NCBI GenBank assembly: GCA_046330435.1
Contig: JAXLST010000012.1
Location: forward strand, 124,001 to 188,000
Length of the DNA stretch: 64,000 nucleotides
Source: Ga0077560 sp046330435
GTDB taxonomy: Bacteria; Actinomycetota; Thermoleophilia; Miltoncostaeales; Miltoncostaeaceae
Direction of reading: 5' to 3'
In this document: positions 7,906-17,108 of the stretch, one piece after another
Layout of the letters: the number at the start of each line of letters is the position of its first letter
Numbering within the stretch: the stretch's first letter is position 1
Position numbers and translations under genes: made by a program
The notes under the pieces: model-generated
The model's database searches: none
What the model was told of the DNA's origin: nothing
What the model saw: only the letters and a program-made list of their open reading frames with translations

Positions 7906-10007
7906 CCGCCGTCGGCCCCATCGGGCGCCTGGGCCGCTGGTCCGCCCACCACGTCCGCGCGACCGTCGCCATCTGGATGGTCGCCCTCGTCGGCCTCGGC
8001 CTGTTCGCGCCGGCCGCCGAGAAGGCGCTCTCGGGCGCCGGCTGGCAGGACTCGACCAGCGAGTCGGTCACGGCCCGCGATCTCGTCCAGCAGAACTTCG
8101 GCGGCATGAGCGGCAGCGCCCTCATGGTCGTCGTCCACTCCGACACCGCGAAGATCGGCGAGCCGTCGTTCGACGCCGCGGTGGGCCGCGCGACCGCCCT
8201 CCTGAAGGGCAGCGACGCGGTCGCCTCCGTGCAGCCCCCGCAGCCCGGCCAGAGCATCAGCCGGGACGGGCACACCGCCGTGATCATGGGCGGCAGCGCG
8301 AAGAGCACGACCGGCATGGTCAAGGCCGCCGACGAGCTCAAGGCCGACCTGCGGAAGGCCGGCGGCGACGGCGTGACCGTCGAGCTCACCGGCCAGTCGG
8401 CCATGTGGTCCGACTTCAACGAGGCCAACAAGACCGCGATGATGAAGTCCGAGCTGCTGAGCTGGCCGGTCACCCTCGCGATCCTGGTCCTGGCCTTCGG
8501 GGCGCTGGTCGCCGCGACCCTGCCCCTCATGCTCACGATCATCGCCCTGGCGATGTCGGCGGGCTCGCTGTACCTGGCCACGCAGATCACCGACGTGTCG
8601 ATCTGGGCCATGAACTTCGCCCTGATGTTCGCCCTCGCGCTGGGCATCGACTACGCCCTGTTCATCGTGCAGCGGTTCCGCGCCGCCCTCATGGGCTCCC
8701 ACCTGAACCGTGAGGACGCGGTCGCGGTGACCATGGACACGGCGGGCAAGGCCGTCCTGTTCTCCGGCCTCACCGTCCTCATCTCCCTGTCGGCCGTGCT
8801 GATGGTCCCGAGCCCGGCGTTCCGGTCGATGGCCCTCGGCATCATGCTGTCGGTCCTCTTCATCCTGCTGGCGACCCTCACGCTGCTCCCGGCGGTCCTG
8901 TCCAAGCTCGGCGACCGGGTGAACAAGCTGTCGCTGCCCTGGGTGCACCAGGGCGAGCACCGCTCCCCGCGGTTCGCCCGGTGGGGCGAGTTCCTGTGGC
9001 GGCGCCCCGGCGTCCTGGCCGTGGCCACCGTCGCCCTGCTGCTGCTGATCGCCTGGCCGATCCTGGGACTGCGCACCGGCATGCCCAGCATCAAGGTCGT
9101 CCCCGAGGGCGACACCGCCCGCGTGGGGTACGTCCAGGTCCAGGACGCCTTCGGGCCCGGCGCGCCCGGCGCGCTCCAGCTGGTGGGCCCCCTGGCCGAC
9201 GTGCAGGACGCCGCGGCCACCGCGGCCAAGGACCCGGCCATCGGCCAGGTCACGCAGGTGCAGCCCGGCGGCGGCGGGATGGGCCTCGCCCAGGCCGTCC
9301 CGAAGCTCGACCCGTCCGACCCCGCCCTCGGCGACACCATCGACCGGCTCCGGGCGGAGCTGCCGGCCAGCGTCCAGGTGGGCGGCGGCGCGGCGGAGAA
9401 CCACGACCTCGAGGCCGCCCTCGGCACCTACACGCCGCTGGCGATCGGGGTGATCCTCGTGCTCGGGTTCCTGCTGCTGCTGGTGGCGCTGCAGGCGCCG
9501 CTCGCCGCGGCGATCGGGGTCTTCTCCAGCCTCCTGGCCACCGGCGCCGCGTTCGGCGTCGCCCGGCTGATCTTCCAGGAGGGGCACCTGAGCGGCCTCC
9601 TGAACTTCGAGCCGCAGGGCTTCCTGGACGCGTGGGGTCCCATCTTCTTCTTCGCGATGATCTTCGCGATCTCGATGGACTACACGGTGTTCCTGATGTC
9701 CTCGGCGAAGGAGCACTGGGACCACTCCCACGACGCCCACGAGGCGATGGTGGGCGGCCTCGCCCACAGCGGGCGGGTCATCCTGGCGGCAGCCGGCGTG
9801 ATGGTGGCGGTGTTCTTCACCTTCGCCCTCAGCGGCCCGCTGCCGCCGAAGGAGATGGGGATCATCCTGGGCGTCGCGGTCCTCCTGGACGCCGTCCTGG
9901 TGCGCCTCCTGCTGGTGCCGGTCCTGCTGCGGCTCGCGGGGTCCGCCGCCTGGTGGCAGCCCCGGTGGCTCGACCGGATGCTCCCGGACGTGCGGTTCGG
10001 GCACTAG
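7902..10007 (+). CDS. MMPL family RND-type transporter
   Basis: A 701-residue membrane protein of the MMPL/RND superfamily. One transmembrane segment is followed by an external loop, a block of membrane segments, a second loop and a second block. This is the internal duplication typical of MMPL transporters. Segment 4 of the first half (NFALMFALALGIDYALFIVQRFR) and its second-half counterpart (FFAMIFAISMDYTVFLMSSA) carry the aspartate-tyrosine pairs used for proton relay. The GTG start at 7902 overlaps the ArsR stop. The substrate is unknown; relatives export lipids, siderophores or drugs. Confidence 0.93.
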   Translation: MTAVGPIGRLGRWSAHHVRATVAIWMVALVGLGLFAPAAEKALSGAGWQDSTSESVTARDLVQQNFGGMSGSALMVVVHSDTAKIGEPSFDAAVGRATALLKGSDAVASVQPPQPGQSISRDGHTAVIMGGSAKSTTGMVKAADELKADLRKAGGDGVTVELTGQSAMWSDFNEANKTAMMKSELLSWPVTLAILVLAFGALVAATLPLMLTIIALAMSAGSLYLATQITDVSIWAMNFALMFALALGIDYALFIVQRFRAALMGSHLNREDAVAVTMDTAGKAVLFSGLTVLISLSAVLMVPSPAFRSMALGIMLSVLFILLATLTLLPAVLSKLGDRVNKLSLPWVHQGEHRSPRFARWGEFLWRRPGVLAVATVALLLLIAWPILGLRTGMPSIKVVPEGDTARVGYVQVQDAFGPGAPGALQLVGPLADVQDAAATAAKDPAIGQVTQVQPGGGGMGLAQAVPKLDPSDPALGDTIDRLRAELPASVQVGGGAAENHDLEAALGTYTPLAIGVILVLGFLLLLVALQAPLAAAIGVFSSLLATGAAFGVARLIFQEGHLSGLLNFEPQGFLDAWGPIFFFAMIFAISMDYTVFLMSSAKEHWDHSHDAHEAMVGGLAHSGRVILAAAGVMVAVFFTFALSGPLPPKEMGIILGVAVLLDAVLVRLLLVPVLLRLAGSAAWWQPRWLDRMLPDVRFGH

Positions 10008-10015
10008 CGACCTGT

Positions 10016-10047
10016 GCCGGGACCCGGGCCTGCCCCCGGGCCCCGGC
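10016..10047. terminator. Bidirectional hairpin between convergent genes
   Basis: The inverted repeat has arms GCCGGG-A-CCCGGG and CCCGGG-C-CCCGGC, with one mismatch and a 6-nt loop. It fills the gap between the MMPL stop at 10007 and the channel gene ending at 10047, where a terminator for both strands is expected. Confidence 0.6.
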
Positions 10048-11057
10048 TACGCCGCCATGTCACCCAGGGCGGCGACCGGCCCCAGGGCGACCACCTGGTC
10101 GCCCGGGGCCAGCACGGTCCCGGCGGGCGGCTGGGGCTCCATCTCCCAGCTGCCCGCCGGGCGCCGCGCCAGGACGGTGACCCCGGGGAAGCGCAGCGGG
10201 ACCTGCTCCACCGGGAGCCCGTCCACCACCGAGCCGGCCCGGACCATCAGCTCCTCGAGGCGCAGGTCGGGGGCGACGGACACCAGGTCCAGGAAGTCCA
10301 CCACCGCCGGGCGGATCGAGACGGAGGCCATGAGCTTCCCCGACAGGGCGTAGGGCTGCACGATACGGTCGGCCCCGGCCCGCTGCAGCCGGTCGGTGGA
10401 CTCCGGGTCGGAGGCCCGCGCCACGACCAGCAGGTCGGGCTTGAGCGAGCGCCCGGTGAGCGTGATGTAGACGTTGAGCGCGTCCGAGTCGAGCGCGCAC
10501 ACCAGGCCGCGGGCGTGATCGATGCCCGCCGCCCGCAGGGTGGCCTCCCGGGACGCGTCCTCGCACAGGTGCGGCAGCCCCGCGCCGGCGCACGCGTCGG
10601 CGACCTCCGGCCGGTGGTCGATGACCACCACCGGGATGCCCTGCTGGGTGAACTCCTGCACGGCGGCGCGCCCCACCCGGCCGAAGCCGCACACGATGAA
10701 GTGGTCGCGCAGCCGGCCGATGTCGTGCCGCACCCGTTTCCTCCTGAGGGTCGCCTGCAGCCGGCCCGAGGTGATCACCTCGGTCGTCGCGCCCAGGAAC
10801 GCGAAGACCGTGATGAGCCCGAAGCCGATGAGGCTGATCGTGAAGATCTCGCCGGTCGCGCCGAGGGGCCGGACCTCCCGGTACCCGACGGTGCTGAGGG
10901 TCATGACGGTCATGTAGACCGCCTCGCGCAGGCTCCACCCCAGCAGCAGCATGTAGCCCGCAACGCCGTAGCCCGTGGCTGCAACGAGCATGCCGATGGC
11001 CAGCCGGTAGCGGCGCAGAAGCGCGCGGATCGTCATGCCCGTGGGGATGTCGCCCAT
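10047..11057 (-). CDS. Potassium channel-like protein with TrkA-N (RCK) domain
   Basis: A 336-residue two-transmembrane ion channel fused to a cytoplasmic regulator. Two hydrophobic helices (about residues 18-40 and 70-92) flank a pore loop with the filter-like sequence TLSTVGYREV (about 53-62). The Rossmann-type TrkA-N domain follows (HFIVCGFGRVGRAAVQEF, nucleotide-binding GFGRVG), then a TrkA-C domain to the end. The filter is TVGYRE rather than the canonical TVGYGD, so ion selectivity is uncertain. ATG 11057 and ATG 11036 are both possible starts; neither has a strong ribosome site. Confidence 0.85.
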   Translation of the reverse strand: MGDIPTGMTIRALLRRYRLAIGMLVAATGYGVAGYMLLLGWSLREAVYMTVMTLSTVGYREVRPLGATGEIFTISLIGFGLITVFAFLGATTEVITSGRLQATLRRKRVRHDIGRLRDHFIVCGFGRVGRAAVQEFTQQGIPVVVIDHRPEVADACAGAGLPHLCEDASREATLRAAGIDHARGLVCALDSDALNVYITLTGRSLKPDLLVVARASDPESTDRLQRAGADRIVQPYALSGKLMASVSIRPAVVDFLDLVSVAPDLRLEELMVRAGSVVDGLPVEQVPLRFPGVTVLARRPAGSWEMEPQPPAGTVLAPGDQVVALGPVAALGDMAA

Positions 11058-11178
11058 CCACCGCATCTTGCACGACGCCCCGGGCGGCACCGCGGCGGGC
11101 CCGGGGGAGACCCGGGGGAGGGGCCGTTGCGCGAAACGGGGCTGGTGCCGGCGCCTCGCGCGCGTTTTCCTACCGCCG

Positions 11179-12216
11179 ATGACCCGGTTCGTGACGTTCT
11201 CCCAGGTTTCCCCGCGCCGCCTCGCCGCGGTGCTCGCGCTGCTCGGCGCCATGCTGCTCATCGCGGTGGGCCAGGCCGACGCGGCGACCGTGACCGTGCG
11301 GCCGGGCGACACCCTCTCGGGCATCGCGGCCCGCCACGGGGTGAGCCCCGCGGCGCTGGCCGCGGCCAACCGCATCGCCGACCCCGACCACATCGTCCTG
11401 GGCTCGTCGCTCACCATCCCCGGCTCCGGCGGCGCCACGGGCGCCTCCGGCGGGACGGTGACGGTGCGGCCGGGGGACTCCCTGTCGGCGATCGCCGCAC
11501 GGCACGGGGTGAGCGCCTCGGCGCTCGCCGCGGTCAACGGCATCCGCGACCCCAACCGCATCGTGGCCGGCACCCGCCTGCGGCTGCCCGGCGGCGCGAC
11601 CGTCGCCTCGGCGCCGGCGTCCTCGGGCGCCACGGTGACCGTGCGCAGCGGGGACACCCTGTCGGCGATCGCCACCCGCGCCGGTTCCTCCGTCGCCGCC
11701 CTGGCGGCGCTCAACGGGCTCACGAACCCCAACGCCATCCACGCCGGCCAGGTGCTGCGCGTGCCCGGCGGCGCGACGACCGGCGGGATGCCCGCGCCGT
11801 CGTACCTGGCGCCCACGGTGACGGTGGCGCGGTCGGAGGTGGGCCCCCTCATCACGCGGGCCGCCGGGAAGTACGGGGTGGATGCGAACCTCGCCCGGGC
11901 GATCTCGTACCACGAGAGCGGCTACAGCCAGTTCATGCAGTCCCACGCCGGGGCGATCGGCGTGATGCAGCTGATGCCGTACACGGCCGACTGGGTCGGG
12001 CCGTCCCTCGTGGGGCGCCGCCTCGACCCGCGCAACGTGTACGACAACATCGAGGGCGGGGTGGCGTACATCGCCTGGCTGCAGCGCCGCACCGGGAACG
12101 CGCGCCGCACGGCGATGGCGTACTACCAGGGGCTGCGGTCCCTCACCGAGCGCGGGCCGTACGACGACACCGTCGCCTACGCGCGGTCCGTCATGGCCCT
12201 GTACGGCCGGGTCTGA
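11179..12216 (+). CDS. Secreted LysM / lytic transglycosylase-like cell wall enzyme
   Basis: A 345-residue exported protein. A signal peptide (residues about 12-36, ending GQADAA) precedes three LysM domains (about 37-82, 92-137 and 150-195), each beginning with TVTVR.GDTLS or a close variant, which bind peptidoglycan. A C-terminal lysozyme-like SLT domain has the catalytic glutamate in ISYHESGYSQF, followed by GAIGVMQLMPYTA, the hallmark of family 23 transglycosylases. It should cleave glycan strands outside the membrane. Start ATG 11179 sits directly before the signal peptide; the upstream extension is hydrophilic and not signal-like. Confidence 0.92.
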   Translation: MTRFVTFSQVSPRRLAAVLALLGAMLLIAVGQADAATVTVRPGDTLSGIAARHGVSPAALAAANRIADPDHIVLGSSLTIPGSGGATGASGGTVTVRPGDSLSAIAARHGVSASALAAVNGIRDPNRIVAGTRLRLPGGATVASAPASSGATVTVRSGDTLSAIATRAGSSVAALAALNGLTNPNAIHAGQVLRVPGGATTGGMPAPSYLAPTVTVARSEVGPLITRAAGKYGVDANLARAISYHESGYSQFMQSHAGAIGVMQLMPYTADWVGPSLVGRRLDPRNVYDNIEGGVAYIAWLQRRTGNARRTAMAYYQGLRSLTERGPYDDTVAYARSVMALYGRV

Positions 12217-12231
12217 GCCGGCCCGCCGCGG

Positions 12232-14313
12232 TCAGGCGGCGGGCGCCAGGCCGCGCCGGCGCAGCAGGGGCTCCACCCGGGGCGGGCGGCCCAGGAGCCG
12301 TTCCACGGCCGCCATGGGGTCGACGGCGCCCCCGCGACTGAGCACCTCCCGGGCGAAGGCGGCGCCGCTCTCGCGGTCCAGGCCGCCGCGCTCGGCGAAC
12401 CACTCGGCCGTGTCGGCGTCCAGCACCTCCGCCCAGATGTAGGACCAGTAGGCGGCCGCGTAGCCGCCGCTCGACCAGACGTGGGCGAAGTACGTGCTGC
12501 GGTACCGCGGCGGCACCAGGTCCGGGTCCAGTCCGTGGGCCTCCAGCGCGGCGCGCTCGAACGCCTCCACGTCCTCGGGCGCGACCGGCGGGTCGTCGGC
12601 GGTGCGGGTGTGCCAGGCCAGGTCCAGGAGCGCCGCGGCCAGGTACTCGGTGGTCGCGTACCCCTCGCCGTAGGCGCGGGCGGCGATGAGGCGGTCCACG
12701 GTGGCCTGGGGCAGGGGGTCCCCGGTATCCCGGTGCCGCGCGTACCGGCGCAGCACGTCGGGCCACAGCGCCCACATCTCGTTGACCTGGGAGGGGAACT
12801 CGACGAAGTCCCTGGGCACGGCGGTGCCCGCCAGGCGCGGGTACCGGACGTCGGAGAGCAGCCCGTGGAGGACGTGGCCGAACTCGTGGAAGGCCGTCTC
12901 CACCTCGTCGGCGGTCAGCAGGGCGGGACGCCCGTCCGGCGGCCGCGGGATGTTCATGTTGGCCACCGTCACGGGGCGGGTGCCCAGCAGGTGCGACTGG
13001 TCGGCGAACGTGCTCATCCACGCGCCGCCCCGCTTGCTGGGGCGGGCGAACCAGTCGGCCAGGAACAGCCCCACCGGTTCACCGGCGGCGTCGGCGACCT
13101 CGTGGACCTCCACGTCGGGGTGATACCCGGCCAGGTCCTCGCGCCGCGTGAAGGTAAGCCCGTAGAGCGCGTTCGCGGCGTGGAAGACCCCGTCGGCGAT
13201 CACGCGGGCGAGCTCCAGGTGGTCCCGCACCATCGCGGGGTCCACCTCGTAGCGCTCCCGGCGGACCCGCTCGGCGTAGAACGCCCAGTCCCACGGCCGC
13301 AGCGGCCCGGGCTCGCCGTCGGCCGCCAGGAGCGCCTCCAGCTCGGCGGCCTCCGCCCGGGCGTTCGCCATGGCGGGTCCCACCAGCCCGGCGAGCATCG
13401 TGGTGACGGCGTCCAGGCTGCCCGCCGTCTCGTCGGCCACCACGTAGGCGGCGTGGTGGGCGAAGCCCAGCAGGCGGGCGCGTTCCGCCCGCAGGGCGGC
13501 GATGCGCACGAGCGTGCCGCGGGTGTCGTTGGCGTCGCCCCGCAGGCCGCGCTCCACCGACGCCCGGTGCAGGCGCTCGCGGACGTCCCTTCGGCGCAGC
13601 CGGGCCAGGGCCGGCTGCCCGGTGGGCAGCACCAGCGTGATGAGGTGCCCGTCGCGCCCGGCGGCGCGCGCGGCCTCCGCGGCGGCGGCGATCGCGTCCT
13701 CCGGCAGGCCCTCGAGCTCGGCAGGGTCGGTGACGTGAAGGGCGGCGGCGTTCGTGTCGGCGGCGAGCCTGGCCTTGAAGGCGGTCATCAGCGTCGACAG
13801 CTCGGCGTTGAGCTCCCGCAGGCGCGCCTGGGCGGCCGGGGCGAGCCCCGCGCCGGCCCGCTCGAAGTCCTTGCGGTACCGGTCCAGCAGGCGGCGCTGC
13901 TCGGTGGTCCGGGCCGGGTCGTCGGGGCCGTCCCACACCTCCCGCAGCCGGGCGTACAGCGCGGGGTCGAGGACGATCGCGTCGCGGTGCGCGGCCAGCT
14001 GCGGCGCGACCTCCGCCTCGAAGGCGTCGAGCTCCGGGGTGGTGTCGGAGCCGGTGAGGTTGAAGAAGACCGACGCGACGCGGTCCAGCATGCGGCCCGA
14101 GCGCTCCAGGGCCTCGACCGTGTTGGCGAACGTCGGGGGCGCCGGGTCGGCGGCCACGGCGTCCACCTCGGCGCGGTGCGCGGCCATCGCGTCGCGGAAG
14201 GCGGGCCTGAAGTGCTCGGCCCGGATCTCCGCGAACGGCGGGAGGCCGTGGGGGAGCGTCCAGGGGGCGTGGAAGGGGGTGGGGCCTGCGGGTGCGGGGG
14301 AGTCCTCGGGCAT
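12232..14313 (-). CDS. dcp: M3 family zinc metallopeptidase (peptidyl-dipeptidase Dcp type)
   Basis: A 693-residue cytoplasmic zinc peptidase. The HEFGH zinc motif lies near residues 476-480. The Dcp-type segment AGTAVPRDFVEFPSQVNEMW follows, and a conserved ARAYGEGYATTEYLAAALLD block lies downstream. Length is right for Dcp (about 680). No signal peptide is present. It should remove C-terminal dipeptides from oligopeptides during peptide recycling. Oligopeptidase A is the alternative, but the VEFPSQ segment fits Dcp better. The gene stands alone, convergent with the LysM gene. Confidence 0.94.
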   Translation of the reverse strand: MPEDSPAPAGPTPFHAPWTLPHGLPPFAEIRAEHFRPAFRDAMAAHRAEVDAVAADPAPPTFANTVEALERSGRMLDRVASVFFNLTGSDTTPELDAFEAEVAPQLAAHRDAIVLDPALYARLREVWDGPDDPARTTEQRRLLDRYRKDFERAGAGLAPAAQARLRELNAELSTLMTAFKARLAADTNAAALHVTDPAELEGLPEDAIAAAAEAARAAGRDGHLITLVLPTGQPALARLRRRDVRERLHRASVERGLRGDANDTRGTLVRIAALRAERARLLGFAHHAAYVVADETAGSLDAVTTMLAGLVGPAMANARAEAAELEALLAADGEPGPLRPWDWAFYAERVRRERYEVDPAMVRDHLELARVIADGVFHAANALYGLTFTRREDLAGYHPDVEVHEVADAAGEPVGLFLADWFARPSKRGGAWMSTFADQSHLLGTRPVTVANMNIPRPPDGRPALLTADEVETAFHEFGHVLHGLLSDVRYPRLAGTAVPRDFVEFPSQVNEMWALWPDVLRRYARHRDTGDPLPQATVDRLIAARAYGEGYATTEYLAAALLDLAWHTRTADDPPVAPEDVEAFERAALEAHGLDPDLVPPRYRSTYFAHVWSSGGYAAAYWSYIWAEVLDADTAEWFAERGGLDRESGAAFAREVLSRGGAVDPMAAVERLLGRPPRVEPLLRRRGLAPAA

Positions 14314-14392
14314 GCGGGAAATCTGCCACGCGGGGCCGGGGGTGCAACGGGCGTCCCGTGAGCGACGGGGAGACCCACACGGGAGAAAACTG

Positions 14393-14444
14393 GACGTCGG
14401 GGGAGGCCCGGTCCACGGAACTGGCCTCGGCCTCCCCGGACGTC
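14393..14444. repeat. Long imperfect inverted repeat upstream of polysaccharide genes
   Basis: Two 16-bp arms (left GACGTCGGGGGAGGCC, right GGCCTCCCCGGACGTC) match at 15 of 16 positions around a 20-bp centre. It lies between the divergent M3 peptidase and sugar-transferase genes, so it is not in a terminator position. It may be an operator or a transcribed leader hairpin for the polysaccharide genes. The rest of 14314-14550 shows no gene. Confidence 0.45.
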
Positions 14445-14550
14445 GGGTTTCGGTCGCGGTGCCGGTCCTGTCGTATTGATGACGGTATCCGCACCGCTTC
14501 GCCGGGGATGCGGACCCGGTTCGACGCCCTCCCGCCCGTCTCGAGGTGCC

Positions 14551-16025
14551 GTGCACGACGCCATCCCGCAGGACCGAGCCTCCGGTGAGATCGCCGGTCC
14601 GGCCGTGCGGGACGACCTGGCGCCCGCTGCCCGCGGACGCCGCGGTGACGGCCTGGGCCGCGCCGTGTGGTTCGCCCTGCACAGCCTCAACGGCGCGGCG
14701 GCCGGCGGCGCGGCCTGCTGGCTCGTCGCCCCCGCGGGCACCGCCGGCGCCGCGAGCCCGGCGCTGCTGGTGGCCACGCTCATCTTCCTGAGCACCGCGG
14801 CCGCCGAGCGCATGCTCTGGAACGCCTCGCTGCTGCCGCTGGGGCGCCTGGTGCGCCCCGCGGTGGGGCCCGGCGCCGGTGTCGCGCTCACCGAGGCCGT
14901 CCTGGGCATGCTGGGCCTGCGCCCCATCGCTCCGCGCGACGCCGCGGTGATCGCCGCCGCCGCCACCGCGGCCGTGGCGGCCGGGCACCTCCTGGACCGC
15001 GGGCGCGGACGCCCCTGCGCGTGGTCGTCGGATCGGCGCAGGCGGCGCGCGGCATCGGCTCGGCGCTCCGCGAGACGATCATGGGTCACCGGTTCGCGTT
15101 GGTGGGGCGCGTGGACTCCATCACCGACGAGCTGCTGCCCGAACGCGGCCCGTCCGCGCCGCTGGGCCGCGTCGGGGCGCTGCCCGGGGTGGTGGCCGGG
15201 CACGCCGTCGACATCGTGGTGATCGCCGACGAGGCGGTGTGGGGCGCGGTCGCGCGCGAGCTGGCCGCCGAGGTGGGGCGCGGCACCTGCGCCCTGATGT
15301 CGGTGGTCGAGTTCCACGAGCGCGCGCTGGGGGAGGTCACCGACCACCGCATCCAGCGCCCCTGGGGCTCGGAGCGCCACCGCCACCCCGCCGGCGGCGC
15401 CGCCAAGCGGGCGATCGACGTCGTCCTGTCGGGCGCGCTGCTGCTCCTCGCCGCGCCGGTCATCGCGGTGCTGGCGGTGATGGTCCGCCGGGACGGGGGA
15501 CCGGCGTTCTTCGTCCAGGAGCGCACCGGCAGGTTCGGCCGGCCGTTCCGGATGTACAAGCTGCGGTCGATGGCGCCCGTGCCGGACGACGCGCCCCGCT
15601 GGGCCACCCGGGACGACGCGCGCATCACCCCGGTGGGCGCGATCCTGCGCCGGACGCACCTGGACGAGCTGCCGCAGCTCTACAACGTGCTCCGCGGCGA
15701 CATGAGCCTGGTGGGCCCGCGGCCGGAGCAGCCGGCGTTCGTGGAGGAGCTCACCGAGCGGCTGCCCGGATACCCGGTGCGGCACCTCGTGCGCCCCGGC
15801 CTGACCGGCTGGGCGCAGGTGCGCGGCGGGTACAGCGGGAGCCTGCAGGGATCGGCCCGCAAGCTCCGGTACGACATCTACTACATCCGCCACCGGAGCC
15901 TGGCGATGGACCTGATGATCATCGTCGAGACCCTCCGGACGCTGTTCGCCGACCGCCAGTTCGACGATGCACCGGGAGCACGCGGCGCCGCCCCCCGGCC
16001 GCGGCGCGCGGGGTCGCCACGATGA
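14551..16025 (+). CDS. Polyprenyl glycosylphosphotransferase (sugar transferase), apparent frameshift
   Basis: An exopolysaccharide priming enzyme that should transfer a sugar phosphate from a nucleotide sugar to undecaprenyl phosphate at the membrane. The N-terminal half, from GTG 14551 behind GAGGTG, has several hydrophobic helices. The C-terminal bacterial sugar transferase domain has KRAIDVVLSGALLLLAAPVI, FRMYKLRSM, DELPQLYNVLRGDMSLVGPRPE and the GLTGWAQVRG signature. The two halves lie in different frames; one extra C in the CCCC run at 15012-15015 would join them into about 491 codons. Either the gene is disrupted or the sequence has a one-base error. The ATGA at its stop overlaps the next gene. 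Confidence 0.8.
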
Positions 16026-17094
16026 CGGCCGGTGCCGCGCGGGCCCACGCGGGGGCGCCGGGCCGCGGGACGCCACCGCAGGTGAGCGTGCTGATGCCCG
16101 TGCTCGACGAGGCCGCGCACGTGGAGGAGTCCGTGCGCTCGGGGCTCGCGCAGACCGGGCTCGAGTCGTTCGAGATCCTCGTGATCGACGGGGGCTCCAC
16201 GGACGGCACCGCCGCCATCGTCGAGCGCATCGCGGCCGGCGACCCGCGGGTGCGCCTGCTGCACAACCCGCACCGCCGCATCCCGCACGCCCTGAACATC
16301 GGACTCGCTCACGCCCGCGGGCGCTTCATCGCGCGGATGGACGCGCACACCTCCTACCCGGCCGGGTACCTCGCCACGGGCATCGCGCGCCTGGAGCGGG
16401 GCGACGTCGAGTGGGCCAGCGGCCCCCAGCGCCCCGTTGCGGCGGGCGGCCGCACCCGGGACGTGGTGGCGGCCCTCGGGACCCGCCTGGGCGTCGGCGG
16501 CGCGGAGTTCCGCCGCGCGGCGGCCGAGCGCGTCGTCGACAGCGGCTTCACGGGCGTCCTGCGCGCGGACCTGCTGCGGCGGCTGGGCGGCTGGGACGAG
16601 GACTGGCTCATCAACGAGGACGGCGAGATCGCCGCGCGCCTGCGCGCCGCCGGCGGCACCATCGTGTGCATCCCGGAGATGGCGGCCGACTACGTCCCCG
16701 CGACACGCTGCGGGGCGTCGCGCTCCAGTACCACCGGTACGGCATGTACCGGTGCAAGACCGCCGGACGGCTTCCGTCCGCGCTGCGGCGCGCACCTGTT
16801 CCCGCCCCTGGTGCTCGCGGCCGCCGCCGCGGCTGCCGGCGCCAGGCCGCCGGGCCTGCGGACCGCCGGACGGGCGGCCATGGCGGCCTATGCCGGCGCG
16901 GTGGCGGTGAGCGCCGTACGGGCCCCGGCGCCGCGCAGCGCCGCCCGGGGTGGCCGCGGTGCTCCTCACCATGCACGCGTCGTGGGCCCTGGGCTTGTGC
17001 CCGGGGCGTCGTGCGCTTCGGCGTCCCGTGGCGCGGGCTGCGCCGGGCGGCCGGCATCGCCCCCGGTGGGGCCGGGGGCGAGCGCTCAGGCTGA
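16022..17094 (+). pseudogene. Family 2 glycosyltransferase with four apparent frameshifts
   Basis: The first 225 residues are an intact GT-A domain, with VSVLMPVLDEAAHVEESV, IDGGSTDGT, RMDAHTSYP and the acceptor loop DEDWLINEDGEIAARL. It should add a sugar to a growing exopolysaccharide. After YVP near 16699 the expected continuation (RDTLRGVALQYHRYGMYRCK) is one frame away. The frame then returns near 16780-16790, moves again near 16945 (GGGG run) and again near 17000 (CCCGGGG run), before ending VVRFGVPWRGLRRAAG. Four indels in about 300 bp suggest a decaying gene or a poorly sequenced patch. The start overlaps the preceding sugar transferase. Confidence 0.65.
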
Positions 17095-17108
17095 GGGTCC
17101 CGCCGGGC

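Noticed and set aside
6291..10004. Very long open frame on the minus strand (about 1237 codons) across the ArsR and MMPL genes
   Set aside because: It is a GC-driven shadow: amino-acid content is Arg/Gly/His/Asp-rich with no motif, while the plus-strand genes carry clear family signatures.
14510..14550. Possible tRNA T-arm (GGTTCGA followed by CGCC)
   Set aside because: The five bases either side of the loop do not pair and no anticodon or D arm is found upstream.
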